From Przewalskia tangutica (lineage: Eukaryota > Streptophyta > Magnoliopsida > Solanales > Solanaceae): a stretch of DNA of 64,000 nt. The notes below the pieces were generated by a model. The model worked only from the letters and a program-made list of their open reading frames with translations. It ran no database searches and was not told the DNA's origin. The stretch spans positions 245,387 to 309,386 of the forward strand of contig JAQGDG010000146.1 of assembly GCA_029844215.1 (NCBI GenBank), read 5' to 3'. A program made the translations under genes and the position numbers. The number at the start of each line of letters is the position of its first letter. The first letter of the stretch is position 1. Below are positions 23,822 through 37,169 of this stretch, one piece after another.

Positions 23822-26800
23822 TGTTATACCCCGTATTTCCGCAGTATGTACGTAAGGACGCACGAGAAAAATTTGAAACTTGTACTAAGGTCGCCGAATT
23901 AATTTTGTTCACAACACCCGCTTAGAGTCGCCGACGAAACGCTTTCAGCCTTCGTAAGGGAATTTCCGCTATGTCATTTTTAATTTTCGCGGATTTTTCC
24001 GGTAGACGAACGTGTGGCCAACAAGAGGGCGCCACTTGGCACCCTCCCATCATGACGTGAGAGCCTCATTGTGGCCGATTGGAATGGCTTTAGTTGGTAG
24101 GATATTTGTGTGTTAGTTGGTTGGGGCACTTGGCAAGATCTTGGCCCTACACTTGCCTTGCACTTGGCAAGATTCGCCATTGGGTCGCCTATAAACACCA
24201 CCCTATGTCAAGACTTTCTTCATCCTAAAATCTTCTAAGTGTTAAAATCCCTCCCTCTCCCTTCGTGGTTCTCGCCCAAAAGCCTTCCTCCCCTCGTCGA
24301 GAGTTCCCCTCAGTGGGGCAGTAGGGTATACACCCCCTAGCCTAGTTGTTTTCGTGATAATACCCCCTTGGTAGAAATACTCTCAAAAGTATTGTTATAA
24401 TACCCAAATTACCTTAGCCGTGATACCTTGTTGTATTCTAAGGTTATACCTATACAAAATGCCCGTAAATACTATTATACTTCCTTCCACACAAAAACCG
24501 AAACCCTAGGAAAATCTCCATAGTCCGTTGAGTATTGTGTGGTTGGTTAGAACTTCTATGGTGGTTTAGAGCGGTCGAGCGCCTGAGTCGAGCTAAACGA
24601 TTGCCCAGATCGACTTTAACTAGGATAATTATGGGCTTATCGAGGTAATTATCTTGTTCTCCGTAATTGGAAATTACATATTGTTAGACTATATAGTCAA
24701 GTATACTATATATATAGAACTGAACGCTGTTGTCGCAAATGCCTTGGACTTAAGCCCAATAATAAGAAACCTTTTCAAGAAGAGTACTAAACTGCTTTAC
24801 TTAGGTTGTATTACAAAGAGACTTGTGTAGAGTACCGTGGAGTAGAATTGTACCCGCTAGTGGTTAGATGTATAACCCCACCCCGTCGCTTCGTAGCCAC
24901 CGATAGAGGAGATTTACGCTGCATGGGAGGTACGAATTTTCTCAGAGAATGTTCTACTGCTAGACCTAAATGTTAATAAGCGCCTGTGGCCTTATAGTCA
25001 AGTACCACGTGGCGCGATCTACCGCCATGGAGTAGCCGACTTCGAGGTACTTGGAGCGCTTTTATTAGTCGACACTCGCCGCGAGGTATGCGAACCTCTT
25101 CCTATCTCTTCTAGCATGATATGTGTGAACTATGTAGTATGGTAGACGCATACGTGCTAAATGTATTTAGTTGATTTAAAACATAAAGTGTTATAACGCT
25201 TTACGGGAAGCTTTATAAACAAATTTTACGTTGGTAAGAAAATACTGTGGTTTTTAAAAGGTAACCGATTTGAACTATAACCGGTTTGTTATGTGATTAA
25301 TAGAGAACTTCAAGTAATACTTGGTTTTTGAGAACTTAAGAGTTATACTAACTTTACGGGAAGTTAGGTATAACGCTTAAGAATGTTTTGCATCGATTTC
25401 TAAATCGTAATGTGTATCGACAAACCACCGCAGCTAATAAAGGAAAATGTTTTGAATAAGTAAGTATTATTAAAACCAGAGAAACTTCCATCCGCATAAG
25501 CTAAGATGAGACAAAATGATATTTCCTAGATCATGGTCATTGTAATAAGATTGTTATAAACGAATATCCTACTCACATATAAGACTTATGTTTCTCGATA
25601 GTTTAAAGGAGAATTATATTCTTAAATGAATAAGACTATGAACTATGAAACCTTTCTAAAATGAGAAACTTGAACATTCGAAATTAGGCAAACTTGATCA
25701 TCGGAAAAGAATGTTGCTACTTGATTTTACAAAGAGAAGTAATCGATTTACTTTAAAAGGATAGTCACTCTATTTTTATACTACGTATTGTGTGACATCG
25801 TGAAAGTTACGCATCTTTTAAAGAGTTAACGATGAAGTACTTTGGGGATAAAACCCGAACTTGTTGGCATATAGTAGAAAGTACCTCGTGTGTATAACTT
25901 GATTGTGTTGGTTTGTGATAGCCGCAATACTTTCGTTGATTGATAAGTAAACATGTTAGATGCTACGTGTTAGTATCTTCGTGACGCTGAGTAAAGCGGT
26001 TTCCTTTGTTGCGCTTATGTCGCTTAACGATAAGTCGTTGTGTTAGTATTTTACATCACTCATCTCGAGATGATTCCGGGTTGCCTCCACGCGGGTAGAC
26101 TCAAAGCGGTCGACGGACCTATGATTCGAGAATACCTACGCAGTCCTGTGGGCCTACGCGAGCTACGAGTTCCGTGTTAGCGCGCGCGCCCTTACGGGCA
26201 CGCGTCCATGCGGGCTACGCGGATCGCGTTCGTGATCGACGCCGGGAGTAGCACCCGACGCGGGAATACCTCACGCGGCCGACGAGATTGGCCTACGCGA
26301 GTCAGCGGAGTTCCGTGGTTAGACGCAGACATCGATATCGGGCAAGCTGGCCGCCTTTGATCATGTGACGGCCCAGACAGATCTTATGATACGCTTCATG
26401 ACCTTGCTGGTACCGTGGGTTTTTAGTAGTCGGCCATGCCTTCGCATTTACCCCGCAGACAGCTTTATTATGACACGCGGACCCGTGTTCATGTGTTCTC
26501 GTGCTTTTATATCATAGATCACGGCAGCTGGCGGCGTATTCCACCGCATGATTGATGTCGTGGGCCCGAGACCCATTGTTATATTTGAGTGATGACTGAG
26601 GCGCGAGTCCCCGACTACACGATCGCTTGTTGTAAATCGTAGTTTGGCTATCATACATGTCTCCCGCTTTATATGATCGCTATGATTTCATTTACGATGT
26701 ATTTTCGCCACATACTCTGCACTGCCAGATCGACCTCCTTCGGCCGCGTTCATGCCGCAGTCGAGGTACACCGCCGCTGATCCTAGCTCTCGTGGTCACG

Positions 26801-27148
26801 CTTCATTGGGAAGCCCGCTTTCTCCGAGGCTTATCACGCGTAGTCCGTCGCCGTAAGTGTTTACATTCGTGGTTTGGCGGGCCCCGCCCCGCCATCATTG
26901 TCATATCATTCTTAGAGGTCCGTAGTACCGCAAGCGTGGTTTGTAAAAAGGATTAAACTGCTCATGTTGAAAAAGTTGCTATTTATATTTATACCAAGGT
27001 AACCGCTTTGGTTAAATGCCTTCTTATTTCACCGCCTTATTACATCGTTTCATGTATTGTCTTTATGTTCCGCTGATTACTCTGATGTATGTCTACTTGG
27101 GTGCCCGGGGTAAGACACCAGTCACGGGCCCGGGTTCGGGTCGTGACA
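23822..27148 (+). repeat. Element F 3' LTR
   Basis: Collinear with the 5' LTR, starting TGTTATACCCCGTATTTCC and ending CGGGTCGTGACA. Differences are mostly tiny indels. The GC-rich repeat block is at 26085-26320. It is followed at once by TAACT. Confidence 0.88.
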
Positions 27149-27153
27149 TAACT
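27149..27153. repeat. Target-site duplication of element F, right copy (TAACT)
   Basis: It matches 17978-17982. Confidence 0.9.
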
Positions 27154-27451
27154 ATACACACTATTAAATTCAGGATCTCAATTCACTTAAATCTCGTTGA
27201 CTTGTAAAACTTTCTTTTACTCAATGTCATAATTCTTATAATATGACACTAGTTCGTAGCCTCATTGGGGATATGCAATTATTATAATTAATCCCCGTCG
27301 TCGTACTGTTAAATCCAAAATTATTTCGGGACCACATCATTTTATATACTAACTTTCTTATCAGTATATGCAAGTATAATGTAAATTTCCGTTCGGTCCA
27401 CTTGTCCACGCCTACGTGCTCAAATCATTACCCAAAAATACGGGTGTTACA
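27154..27451 (-). mobile_element. LTR-end fragment, minus strand
   Basis: The right end, AAATACGGGTGTTACA, reads TGTAACACCCGTATTT on the minus strand, a common start of plant Ty3/gypsy LTRs. The preceding ~290 bp are AT-rich and match nothing else in the window. Probably a remnant of an LTR inserted in the copia sequence that follows. The left limit is uncertain. Confidence 0.4.
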
Positions 27452-28347
27452 CGACATGACGAAACCTTTTCACCAAGTAAAATTAAGTCCATTCGAATTT
27501 TGCTTCGCAATAGATACATACTATGATTATGACATTTGACAAATGGATGTTAAAACTGTCTTCCAATGGTAACATAATTGAGGATGTGTATATCATACAA
27601 CCAGAGGGATTTACATCTAAGACTAAGCCCAAAGCAAAGATGCAAGCTACGTAAGTCTATTTATGGACTTAAGTAAGCCTCAAGTGAGTTGGAATATTTG
27701 CTTTGACAAAGCAATCAAATCGCTTGATTTGTTAGAAGCAAAGAATATCCATATGTTTATAGTAAACGCGAGGATGAGAGTATTGTTTTCATTGTTATAT
27801 ATGTAGATGACATATTAATAATTAATAAGATTCTCATGCAACCGGTCAAGGAATGATTATCAATCACCTTCATGATGAAGGACTTGGGTGAAGCCTGCTA
27901 TATTCTTGGAATTAGAATCTACAGAGATATACCTACTAGATTGTTGGGGTTGTCACAGTCCGTATACAAGACAAAATGCTAAGCCGATTTTATATGGAAA
28001 ACTCCAAGAAAGGAGGTATTCCTATGGGTCAAGACATCAAGTTATTAAAGAAGGATAGTCATTTTACTGTTACAGAACATGAACGCATGAAGAGGATCAC
28101 ATATGCTTCAGCTATAGGATCAATCATGTATGTCGTTACTTGTACGAGGCCAGATATGGCCTATGCACTTAGTATGACTTGCAAATTCCAGTAGAATCAT
28201 AGGAAAGGACACTAGAAAGAAGTCAAGAGTATTCTTAAGTATCTTAGACGAACTAAAGAATATTTCCTTGTCTATGGTGGACAAGAGGTTACTCGCCATC
28301 GGGTACACCGACGCTAGATTCTAGACGCATCTTGATGATTTCGTCTT
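27452..28347 (+). pseudogene. Ty1/copia pol fragment (RT to RNase H), degenerate
   Basis: Translation gives Ty1/copia landmarks in order. RT start 'YDYD...QMDVKT' is near 27516-27560. 'QPEGF' is near 27600. A 'YGLKQAS'-like stretch is near 27655-27680. The catalytic 'YVDDI' is at about 27799-27813. 'MKDLGEA' then 'ILGI' are near 27872-27915. 'MLSRFYMENSKKG' starts at 27976. 'ERMKRI.YASAIGSIMY' then 'CTRPDMAYALSM' lie at 28081-28180. 'LKYLRRTKEYFLVYGGQE' is near 28235-28290. 'YTDA' of RNase H is near 28303. Stops and frameshifts occur throughout, so it is inactive. It is cut at 28347 by LTR G, and its 5' side ends at an LTR-like remnant. It is the only Ty1/copia coding sequence seen. Confidence 0.88.
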
Positions 28348-30576
28348 TGTCACGACCCGACCGGCCGCGATCGTGCCCTACCCGCACCCCTTTCTGTATA
28401 CATCAGAGAATAGCATCGGAACATACACAACACATAAACATGTTTAGACAATAATCATCACAGGCTAGCCGATAAGGCCGCCTTCCATAAAATATATATA
28501 ACCAAAAGTAAAATAAAGACAACTTTGTTCTTACACCCCAAACCACAAACGTGACTACGCACTCTAGAATAATAACCGGCGGGAGAGGCTCTCGCCATAC
28601 CCCCGAATGTACATAATATCTACAACATCGTGGAAAACCGCACTAAAAATACAAGCTCCGGAGAAATGGAGCTTCGACACCGATCGTTGATCATAAGAAC
28701 GAGGATCCACCACCGCTACTCCTACCGCGTATGAATGCAGCCCCGAGGAAGGGGGTCGACACAATATGTACTAAGTATGTAAATCGAAAATATCAGAATT
28801 ACATCATAAGTCTAAAACAAAGCCGGAGACATGTATGATAATCAAATTACAGTACACTGTGCCTTACTAACAATGAGAGTAAATAAAAGTATACTTACTA
28901 CATAAACAAAAAATAGGAGGCTCACGATCAAAGCAGGGCCACCCGCCCGCAGTATCATTAAGCAATCCTACTCCTGGGACTATTTCACCCGCAAGGGTCG
29001 TGTGGACCCGCATGAGGTATTCCTCGCATAGGACTGGTCCGCCCCGCATAGGACTATTTCACCCGCATAAGCCCTTATGGACCCGCATGAGGTATTCTCG
29101 ATCACGGGTAGCAAATCCACTAATATGCAATGCCACAAACCCGGGGAATGGCCCCGTAATGAATAATATACCACTAGCACAAACCGGCTATCATACATAA
29201 CATAAGCATTACCGGCTTATCATACATAACATAAGCACTACCGGCTTATCATACAATATATAAGCAAGTTAAGAAATCCCCTAACTTCTTATTAGTCTTG
29301 TTCATATACACTCTCATTTTAGTTTACTTAAGGCACTAACATGTCTTTATAAAAATTCGGGAATTTAACCCAAAGCACTACATACTTCTATTCTTTTAAA
29401 ACGACTTTTCATATAAAACTTCCAAGATACTAATAACCGTAGTATCAAGTCACAACTACTTTTAAAGACAAGTCACAATACCTTTTAGAAATATAATTAG
29501 GCTTCTAAATCAAGTGACTCATTTTCTTTTAAAACCTTAGGCAATTGATGCCTTAAAATCAATTTGCCTTTCATAAATTCAAGTCATTTATCCTTACTTA
29601 TTTTACTTAGAGTAAATCTCGCTTAATCTTTCCATAAAGCTAATATAACCAACTTCCCATAAAGTCGTTATATTAACTTTATACATTAGTCAATTACATT
29701 TTCCTATATCCATGGGACTTATACGTTTAAAACGAAACAAGTATCATATATTTTAAAACACTTCAAGTCCCTTAACTTTGAAAACTAAGACATCCTTACT
29801 ACTTTTAAACAAATGAGTTAATCCCCTAACTTAACCGACTTGGACAATCTTAAAACAAGTAAAGGATATCAAAGTCTCAGACGCCTACCGCACTATATAG
29901 GTACAACTATTCATGCTCAAGAGATAGGAAAATTCCACATACCTCTTCGGGTCAATCCACTCGCTAAGTCCAATATACCGCACGTAGTATGTCAACCTAT
30001 AAGGACCATAATACGTCTATTAACTTCTTACTTCAAACGTAGAATATAATAAGTGCAAAGTCACTAAATTCTACTAAAATCTGACAACACTTCCTTTGTT
30101 TCTACATACTTTACCACCTTTTCAAGGCCCGAATTCAATAACCAAACATGCCACATTTAAGGCCCAACAATGTAGTTAACAATAGGGGATTACACGCCTA
30201 CTAGACGTGTAAAATTCCGCCCCACAATTGATATCAAACTAGTACAAACTACAAGGTAAATTCGGCAACTTGAGATACAACAACACCAATTCTTATCCAA
30301 TTTCCTTTTCAATCCAAGTTGTTTAGTATAACATGATATCAAGTTGCAATCGATTATAACTACTACAATCTTCAAGTAAGTAACATGTGACAATTTTAAT
30401 TAACGACCAAATTGTAATCCAACTTCAAATGGCTTATATGTCATTTCGGATTTAGGCTACAACAATCCATATCACTTATCAATCTTCAACACATATACTT
30501 CATGCTAGTAAAAATGTAAGGCTAACAACAATATATAATCTTGTAACACTTTAAGAGAACAAGATAGTATCACTTA
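28348..30576 (-). mobile_element. LTR G (minus), truncated; same subfamily as H
   Basis: It starts TGTCACGACCCGACC at 28348, is inserted in the copia RNase H, and is collinear with H (53658-55845). Collinearity stops at about 30576 in the middle of an AT-rich segment (near ...AAGAGAACAAGATAGTATC). The last ~700 bp of the LTR, with its TGTTACACC start, are missing. It includes CCCGCATGAGGTATTC repeats at 28980-29110 and a ~30-bp unit (GGCTTATCATACATAACATAAGCA) at about 29185-29265. No coding sequence. Confidence 0.7.
28980..29265 (-). repeat. Tandem repeats in LTR G
   Basis: Three CCCGCATGAGG or CCCGCATAGGAC-type units are followed by three ~30-bp copies of a CCGGCTTATCATACATAACATAAGC-type unit. 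Confidence 0.65.
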
Positions 30577-30896
30577 GAGGTCCTGAGACAAATTGGGTGG
30601 TCAGATGTACATCCGCTTTGGTTCATGACGCTGCTTCTACTCAGATCGGGATGTTCCTGACATACTTGTTGTTATCTGTCGCACTTTGTCGGCTTGCTTG
30701 TATATATTGTGTTCGTTAATCATGACTTCTGAGACAAGTTCATTCACGCAAAGTCATTGTCACCTTGCCTACGTGACGTGGTTATCATTACAAGAGTTAT
30801 GTCCAAATTTCTATAAATCTCTGATTAAATAGATTAAGCGTGACAGTCAAGAATGACGCCCAATTAGGACGCTTAGTCGCCGGCCGGGTCGTGATA
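30577..30896 (+). mobile_element. 3' tail of a plus-strand LTR (element J)
   Basis: It begins in the conserved GAGGTCC segment (as at 5919 in E) and ends CCGGCCGGGTCGTGATA at about 30896, directly before a primer binding site. Only the last 320 bp of the LTR remain; the junction with G at 30576 is a rearrangement or nested-insertion scar. Confidence 0.6.
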
Positions 30897-30900
30897 GAAG

Positions 30901-30914
30901 TGGTATCGTGAGCA
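30901..30914 (+). other. Primer binding site of element J
   Basis: TGGTATCGTGAGCA after GAAG; same type and position as in F. Confidence 0.7.
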
Positions 30915-32638
30915 GCTTAGTCCTCTAATGTCTACAGATCGCGGTTCAGTAGATTCAAGGTATGGATATGTTGTGCACCATACCTATATGCAGGAGGCTG
31001 CCGGATATTTAGAATTAGTTTCTACTTTTTCATCTCGTAGATCGTGCAATAGAGTTATGTCATTAGGATAACCCCCCCTCTTCCTAATAATTATCAGGTT
31101 GCAAATATGTCTCGAAAGACAGCGACAGTGGCTCGAAAGGGAAAATCAGAGTTATTCGGACTTGACTTGGTGCATCAAGCCATAAGGGAAGTGAAAGAGT
31201 TTGAAGAGAAGTATGATGACCAAGTTCGAGGTACCAGTCCACGCCAGTAAGGTAACTCTTCGTAATATTCTATATAATCGTAATAAGGGATGGTATCGCC
31301 AATGATCGGGACCGCGAGCAACGTCCGAGGTTACGATGTATACTAGAATATGTTGGAATTATGAAAAGTACGACAAGTAAGAAATAAGTGAATGTTGTTA
31401 AAAGAGTGGAGTTGCTTACAATTACGAGTAGCAAGAGATCACTTTCTGCATCACGAGGCGTCGACTTGTGAAATGAATCGCAGAGTCTCTATCTTACGAA
31501 TCGTATTCTGTTATGCCACGTTATCCGCCTATAGTTACGTAGATTGAACTTTTCCTTCCAAAGATAGAAAACGAAGCTTACCTACTTTTTTCTCCTTCAT
31601 ACCTTTAATTAAACGCTGAGCTCTAATTGTTAGAATCAGGACGATTTTACGGTATACCATGTCATTGACTATGAAGGTAGGAAACGCAAAGAACATTGTT
31701 CTCGTGTAAGAATAAGAAGAGGCTATTACTCCTAATAATAAGATTGATATGGGATGAAAGTATTTTTCCTATTGGTGTATAGTTGTGCGCTGCATTTTAA
31801 ATATCAGAAAGAGTAGTGTTCAACCGCACACAAAACGGGTTGAAAGCAAAGCAAGGACGCCAGTGAACCTCCGAGTTCATATTTTCGCTAAGAAGTTATT
31901 CAAGGATTGTAACCAAGGTATGATTCATGCACGCTTCAATGCATTAGTTCACGCAGTAACGCTAAGACGAGGCTATTTCGTCTCGTGGAACCAAAGGTTA
32001 AAAGATAGGTAAGGCTCATAATACCTCGCTTAATTTGTGTAAGCGGTGATCTTCTAAGTACTAATCTTACCGAGCATCCAAATGGAGGAATATGGTTACG
32101 GTGGAAGCCTCGCCTCTATGAAGAGATATTAAGTTGTATGTAATAATTGATGATCATGGGTAACACATGTGGTACAAAGAAAAGTTTTCATACGACTCGT
32201 GAATGCGTTTAATGACGTGGCTCTTAAAAAGGAACCGGATAGATATCGAAGGTTATATGGCCGATACAAGGACCATAGTACAATGAGTGATTTCAACTCG
32301 CATTAAAATGGAATAAGAAGAGTTAAGTGTCGCTAAGACTGAGATAAGGGATTTTAAGTAGTAGGTAGCGGATTATCGTGAAATGAGTGGCAAGCAGGGT
32401 GTATAACAACACTTACTAATTAAGAATGATATGATAACCTACATGCTTCTAAGGTGCCTTTCATGAAACCAAGCCTATATGAACATTCTCAAGTTAATTG
32501 ACGAGAAGTGCATAAAGACTTAGTATAAGTTCGTATACTTTAAATAAAGCGATTTGAATCCTGAATTTCTACAGACCATAACAGAAGGATAGAAAACAGA
32601 TAAGAGAGGTACAAAGATATAGATGAATTCAACGAAGT
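30915..32638 (+). mobile_element. Internal region of element J, partial
   Basis: Leader plus degenerate internal DNA of a plus-strand element, cut at 32638 by the insertion of B. A gag-like start at 31106-31108 reads MSRKTATVARKGKS... for about 50 codons before a stop near 31248. The segment AAGTATGATGACCAAGTTCGAGGTA-type around 31213 resembles E near 8093-8115. No RT, protease or integrase motif is seen in 31260-32638. Its other half should lie beyond the right end of B, outside the window. Confidence 0.5.
31106..31248 (+). pseudogene. gag-like start in element J
   Basis: ATG about 190 bp after the primer site, the same spacing as gag in E and F. A short open stretch of basic then acidic character (VKEFEEKYDDQ). 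It then jumps to sequence resembling the post-gag part of E, suggesting a large internal deletion of gag. Confidence 0.4.
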
Positions 32639-33299
32639 TGTCATGCCCAACCCTGCTCTGGATCGTGCCCTACCGCACCCTTCTACCTTAACAACACAAG
32701 TAAATCATGAAATTAAATAACACCTCATTTTTTTAAAACCAACATACGCATAAGTGGCAAAGACGACAAGGCTGCCATAATATACATAAACAAAAGACAC
32801 TACACTGCATACGAGTCCAATCCTACATACGAATCATGCACTTCTAAGAGTTTTATCGCAATATGACGGACAAGGCCCCGCATCTATAACCGCATAAAAG
32901 CTCTGCATCAAGGAACTATACCAAAAGATAAACTCAATGTAGGAGCTATCCAAAACTCGAGCAGGTCCTACACCGCAGATCACCAAACTGCAGACCTAAA
33001 CACGCGCAAGATGAACGCACTTCGGGCGAGGTCAAGACGTAGAATGTACCAAGTATGTGAAAATGCAGTATCAGAATGAAATCATAATACTTAAACAAAA
33101 CAGAGACATGTATGATAGCCAACCTACAAGACACAATACATAAGCAATATATCAAGTCGTGGACGATGCCTCAAAGTCACTACTCAAATATAACTACGGG
33201 TCTCACGCCATAATATCAACCATGCCCGTGGAATCCTTTCACCGGCTTATCTACGATATAACAATATAACACCAATAAGCATATCCAAGCGAGTATCCT

Positions 33300-33690
33300 C
33301 GTGGTCGCACGCCTAATCCCACATCGATAAGCATGACCACGGGTATACAAAAACCGAATCAAACCCGCCTCGTCACATGCCCTAATCCAACATCGATAAA
33401 GATGTCGGCGAGTATCCTCGCGTCGCACGCCCAAGATCCCACATCGTATAAGCACGACCATAGGTATCCTCGCGGCCGCATGCCCGCATCCCACATCGAT
33501 AAGCATGACCGTAGGGTAACACAAACAACCGAATCTAACCCGACTCGGTCACATGCCCTAATCCCACATCGTATAAGAGTCCAAGCGAGTATCCTCGCGG
33601 TCGCACGCCTAATCCCACATCGATAAGCACGACCACTGGTAACACAAATAATGGAAGCATACCCGCGGAATCCCACATCACCGCTGCACG
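33300..33690 (-). repeat. ~50-65 bp tandem array in B left LTR
   Basis: About seven irregular copies of a unit containing GGTCGCACGCC, then AATCCCACATCGATAAGCA, then TGACCA and GGTA. Short frames on both strands come from it. Partner at 48130-48540. Confidence 0.75.
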
Positions 33691-33794
33691 CCCAAGTAAA
33701 CTTACAACAAGACACCACCCTCCAACCGAGAGTCGCGCAACGAATAAAACATAATACTTGTACTCAAACGCTATCACCAAGACACATTGGCAAT

Positions 33795-34055
33795 TCTCAA
33801 TTAAACAAGCCAAAGTACTTATCAAGGCACCCATAGAATAATTCTCAATTAAACAAGCCAAAGTACTTATCAAGGCACCCATAGAATAATTTCAATTAAA
33901 CAAGCCAAAGTACTTATCAAGGCACCCATAGAATAATTCTCAATTAAATGTGCCAAAGTACTTATCAAGGCACACATAGAATAATTTCAATTAAACAGCA
34001 AAGTACTTATCAAGGCACACATAAAATAATTCTCAATTAAACAGCCAGTACTTAT
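33795..34055 (-). repeat. 48-bp array in B left LTR, first part (about 5.4 copies)
   Basis: Unit AAGTACTTATCAAGGCACAC plus ATAGAATAATTCTCAATTAAACAGGCCA-type, 48 bp. It is interrupted by element C after CTTAT and resumes at 43119. A variant with ATAAAATAAT instead of ATAGAATAAT occurs at the fifth unit in both B LTRs. Confidence 0.9.
34051..34055. repeat. Target-site duplication of element C, left copy (CTTAT)
   Basis: CTTAT precedes TGTAACGCTC and recurs at 43114-43118 after GTATAACA. Both lie in phase within the 48-bp repeat. Confidence 0.88.
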
Positions 34056-34699
34056 TGTAACGCTCAACCCGGCTCATCGTGCCTTACCCTGCACCCTAGT
34101 GATACAACATCGAGAAAACCTGGAAAATAAAACACGAAGCCATGAAACAAGAGATATAATAATAAACAAAGCAACCAAAACGGTTGTCTTTCAGATATAC
34201 ATAAAACCCGGTCAGCTTTAATCTTTACAACCCCGCCACAACAAGATTTCATGCACTTCTAAGATTTACAACGATCGTGACGACAGTGGCCCCGCCATAC
34301 CCCTCGAATGTACAAGAACCTACAACCTGTGGGAAACACATACTAAAAGATAAGCCTCCGAGAAACGGAGCTTCCCACTACGCCGAATCATGATCCTATG
34401 AGCGAGATCCACGATCGATGTACTCTACCGCTGATGAACGCAGCCTCAAGGAGGTCAATACAACAGTACCAAGTATGTGAAATCAGAAAATATCAGAATG
34501 AAATCATAATAGTCTAGATAAAGCAGAGACATGTATGATAACCAAACTACGCTCACAACATAATAGCAACATGTCGCCGTGGACTCACGCCTCTAGTCAT
34601 CCTCATGCCTGTGGAACTTTTCCTCACCGCCAGCCTAGGTACAAATCATGTGGATACGATAATGTGTCTCGCCCATCTTATGGACCCAATATAGAAACG

Positions 34700-34940
34700 C
34701 AGGAATACATTCTGATGAACCTAGAGTCATGAAATACATTCTGATGAACCTGTAGTCAAGTGAAATACATTCTGATGAACCTAGTCAAGGAATACATTCC
34801 TGATGAACCTAATCAAGTGAGATACATTCTGATGAACCAGAATCAAGTGAGATACATTCCTGATTTAACCCAGAATCAAGTGAGATACATTCCTGATGAA
34901 CCGTAATCGTGAGATACATTCCTGATTAACCTAGAGTCGA
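34700..34940 (-). repeat. ~31-33 bp tandem array in C 3' LTR
   Basis: About seven units of GATACATTCCTGATGAACC followed by a variable spacer and TCAAGTGA. Partner array at 40300-40555. Confidence 0.8.
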
Positions 34941-37153
34941 GTGAACACAGATTTGCACAACAAGGCTATCACACGTAACATGGTCAAGTTTCATAACAAT
35001 AAGCATAAGCAAGTTACACACAACTCAAGGTATTTCCATTTTATGACAAAGTCCGGTTTTAACCCTAAAGTACTACATACGCTAAGTCCTTTTAAAAGAG
35101 ATACATTCCTTTATAAAAGTCACCCGACACCCGTAGTATAAAACTAGAGTGATTCACATTATTAAGTAAACTGTAACACTTTCTTTTTAAACTCAAGTAC
35201 CAACATTCTTTCCTAAAGTTCCTGCTTGCCTAATTACAAATGCTCAAGTTCCTCATTTTAGAAAAGGTTTCAGAGTCCATAGTTTTAATCCTTTAAAGCA
35301 TAATTCTCCTTTAAACGCTTTTGAGAAACATATGTCTTATATGTGAGTAGGTTATTCTTGTTTATAATCAATCTTATTAAGCCCATGATCTAGGAAATGT
35401 AATATCATTTTGTCTCATCTTAGCTTCTATGCAGATGAGGTTTCTACCGGTTTTAATAATACTTCATTAGTCAATACATTTTCCTTTATTAACGCTCGCA
35501 GTTGGTTTGTCGATACACATTCCGATTTCCAAATCAAGAAACGCTCTTAAGCCGTTATACCTAACTTCCCATAAAGCTAGTATAACTCTTAAGCTTTCAA
35601 AACCTAAGTACTACTCATTCTTTCAAAACGATTCATAAATCTTTTGAAATACTTCAAGTTCTTTATTAACACATATCAAGCCGCTATTATTCAAATCGCT
35701 ACCTTTAAAACCACAAGGTATTTGCTTATTCACATAAAGCTATTATAACCGACTTCCCATAAAGCCGTTATAACACTTTATGTTTTAAACCAATCAAATA
35801 CATTTAGCACATGTGACGCCTACCGCATTACATAGTTCACACATATCACGCTAGAAGAGATAGGAAGAGGTTCACATACCCGCGACGATTATCGACTAAT
35901 AGCAAAACGCCCAAGTACTCTCAAACCGCTTGCTACTCCTTAAGTCAAGTAGATCACGCCATACGTAGTACTTCAACCTATGAGGCCACAAGGCGCCTAT
36001 TAACATTCTAGATCTCAACGCAGAATATTCTATAGAAAATTCGCAAAGACTCTCCCCGCCACGCTAATCTCCTCTCTATCAAGGCCGCCACCAAGCCAAC
36101 CAGTGGGGTTTGCACGCCTAACCTGACGTACAATTCTACCCACAAGAATGCTACACAAGTTCATCAGAATACACCCCATGTAATTACAGCCTGCTCTCTT
36201 TATTAAAATTCGTGCTTAAGTCAAAAGACATTGCCGCACAACTATGTTCAATTCTATATATAGTATACTTCAACTATATATTCCAACAACATGTAATTTC
36301 CAATTACAATAAGGTCAAGATATTTACCTCGATAAGCCCAAAATTTTCCAAGTTATAAGTCGCTTCCCGAACAAGGTTTAGCTCCTACCCGCGGCGCCCA
36401 AACGCTCCAAGAAACCCTGTGTTGTCTACACAACTTCTACTTAATACTTCAACAACGGTGAAGATTTTCCTTAGTGGTTTCATGGCTAAAGGAAAGTATA
36501 ATCAGATTTTCCGGTTCTACGATGTAGGGTACCTGGAGAGTACTACAAGGTATTTGGCTAAAGTATTTGGGCATTACAACAATACTTAGAATACATTTCT
36601 ACCAAGTGGTAGTATTTCGACTAGCACAACTAGGCTGTGGGTTACTTTGCCAGGCACCACAAAAGGGGGAGGGATCTTCTCGGCCAAAGGCCACAAGGAG
36701 TGAGGAGGGGAGAGGCTTAGACGAGAGCCACAAGAGGAGGGGAGGATTTCAAGACTTAGACAGCGAGGAGGAATGAATAAGTCTTCACAATGAGTGGTAT
36801 TTATAGCCAAACCAAAGGCCAACCAATGGCCAAGATCAAGCCATGTGCAAGGCAAGTGTAAGGCGAAGATCAAGCCAAGTGCACCCTAGTCCCTACTCCT
36901 TAAAACCCTCACAAATATCTACCAAAAATATCTTCCCACTGACACCCTAAACGCCCAAGTGCCAAACCGCCCACTTGCTTCAATGCGCAGGTGACACATG
37001 TCACCCTCCGCTGGTCCAAAATGTTCACGCCGAAAAATCCGCAAAATACAAAACGACATAGCCGAATTTTCCTCGCAAGTTATGTAAAACGCTTTCAAAA
37101 CGACTTAACCAAAGGCCAGGCACAAATGTCAATTCGCCAAGTTACTCTAGGCG

Positions 37154-37169
37154 GGTGACACGTGTCACC
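37154..37169. promoter_or_regulatory. G-box palindrome in C 3' LTR U3
   Basis: GGTGACACGTGTCACC is a perfect 16-bp palindrome with a CACGTG core. CACGTG is the G-box bound by plant bZIP and bHLH factors. It is repeated exactly at 42776-42791. Confidence 0.6.

Larger units (their letters stand above)
17983..27148 (+). mobile_element. Element F: complete gag-only long-LTR Ty3/gypsy element
   Basis: LTRs of 3290 bp (17983-21272) and 3327 bp (23822-27148) flank a 2549-bp internal region with primer site, gag relic and purine tract, bounded by TAACT. No RT or integrase motif is visible. Compared with E and C it has about 800 extra bases between the shared GC-rich post-gag block and the 3' LTR. 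Its LTR is related to those of A and D (TGTTATACC...TATTTCC start) rather than to E. It is inserted next to a candidate copia-type LTR. Confidence 0.88.
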
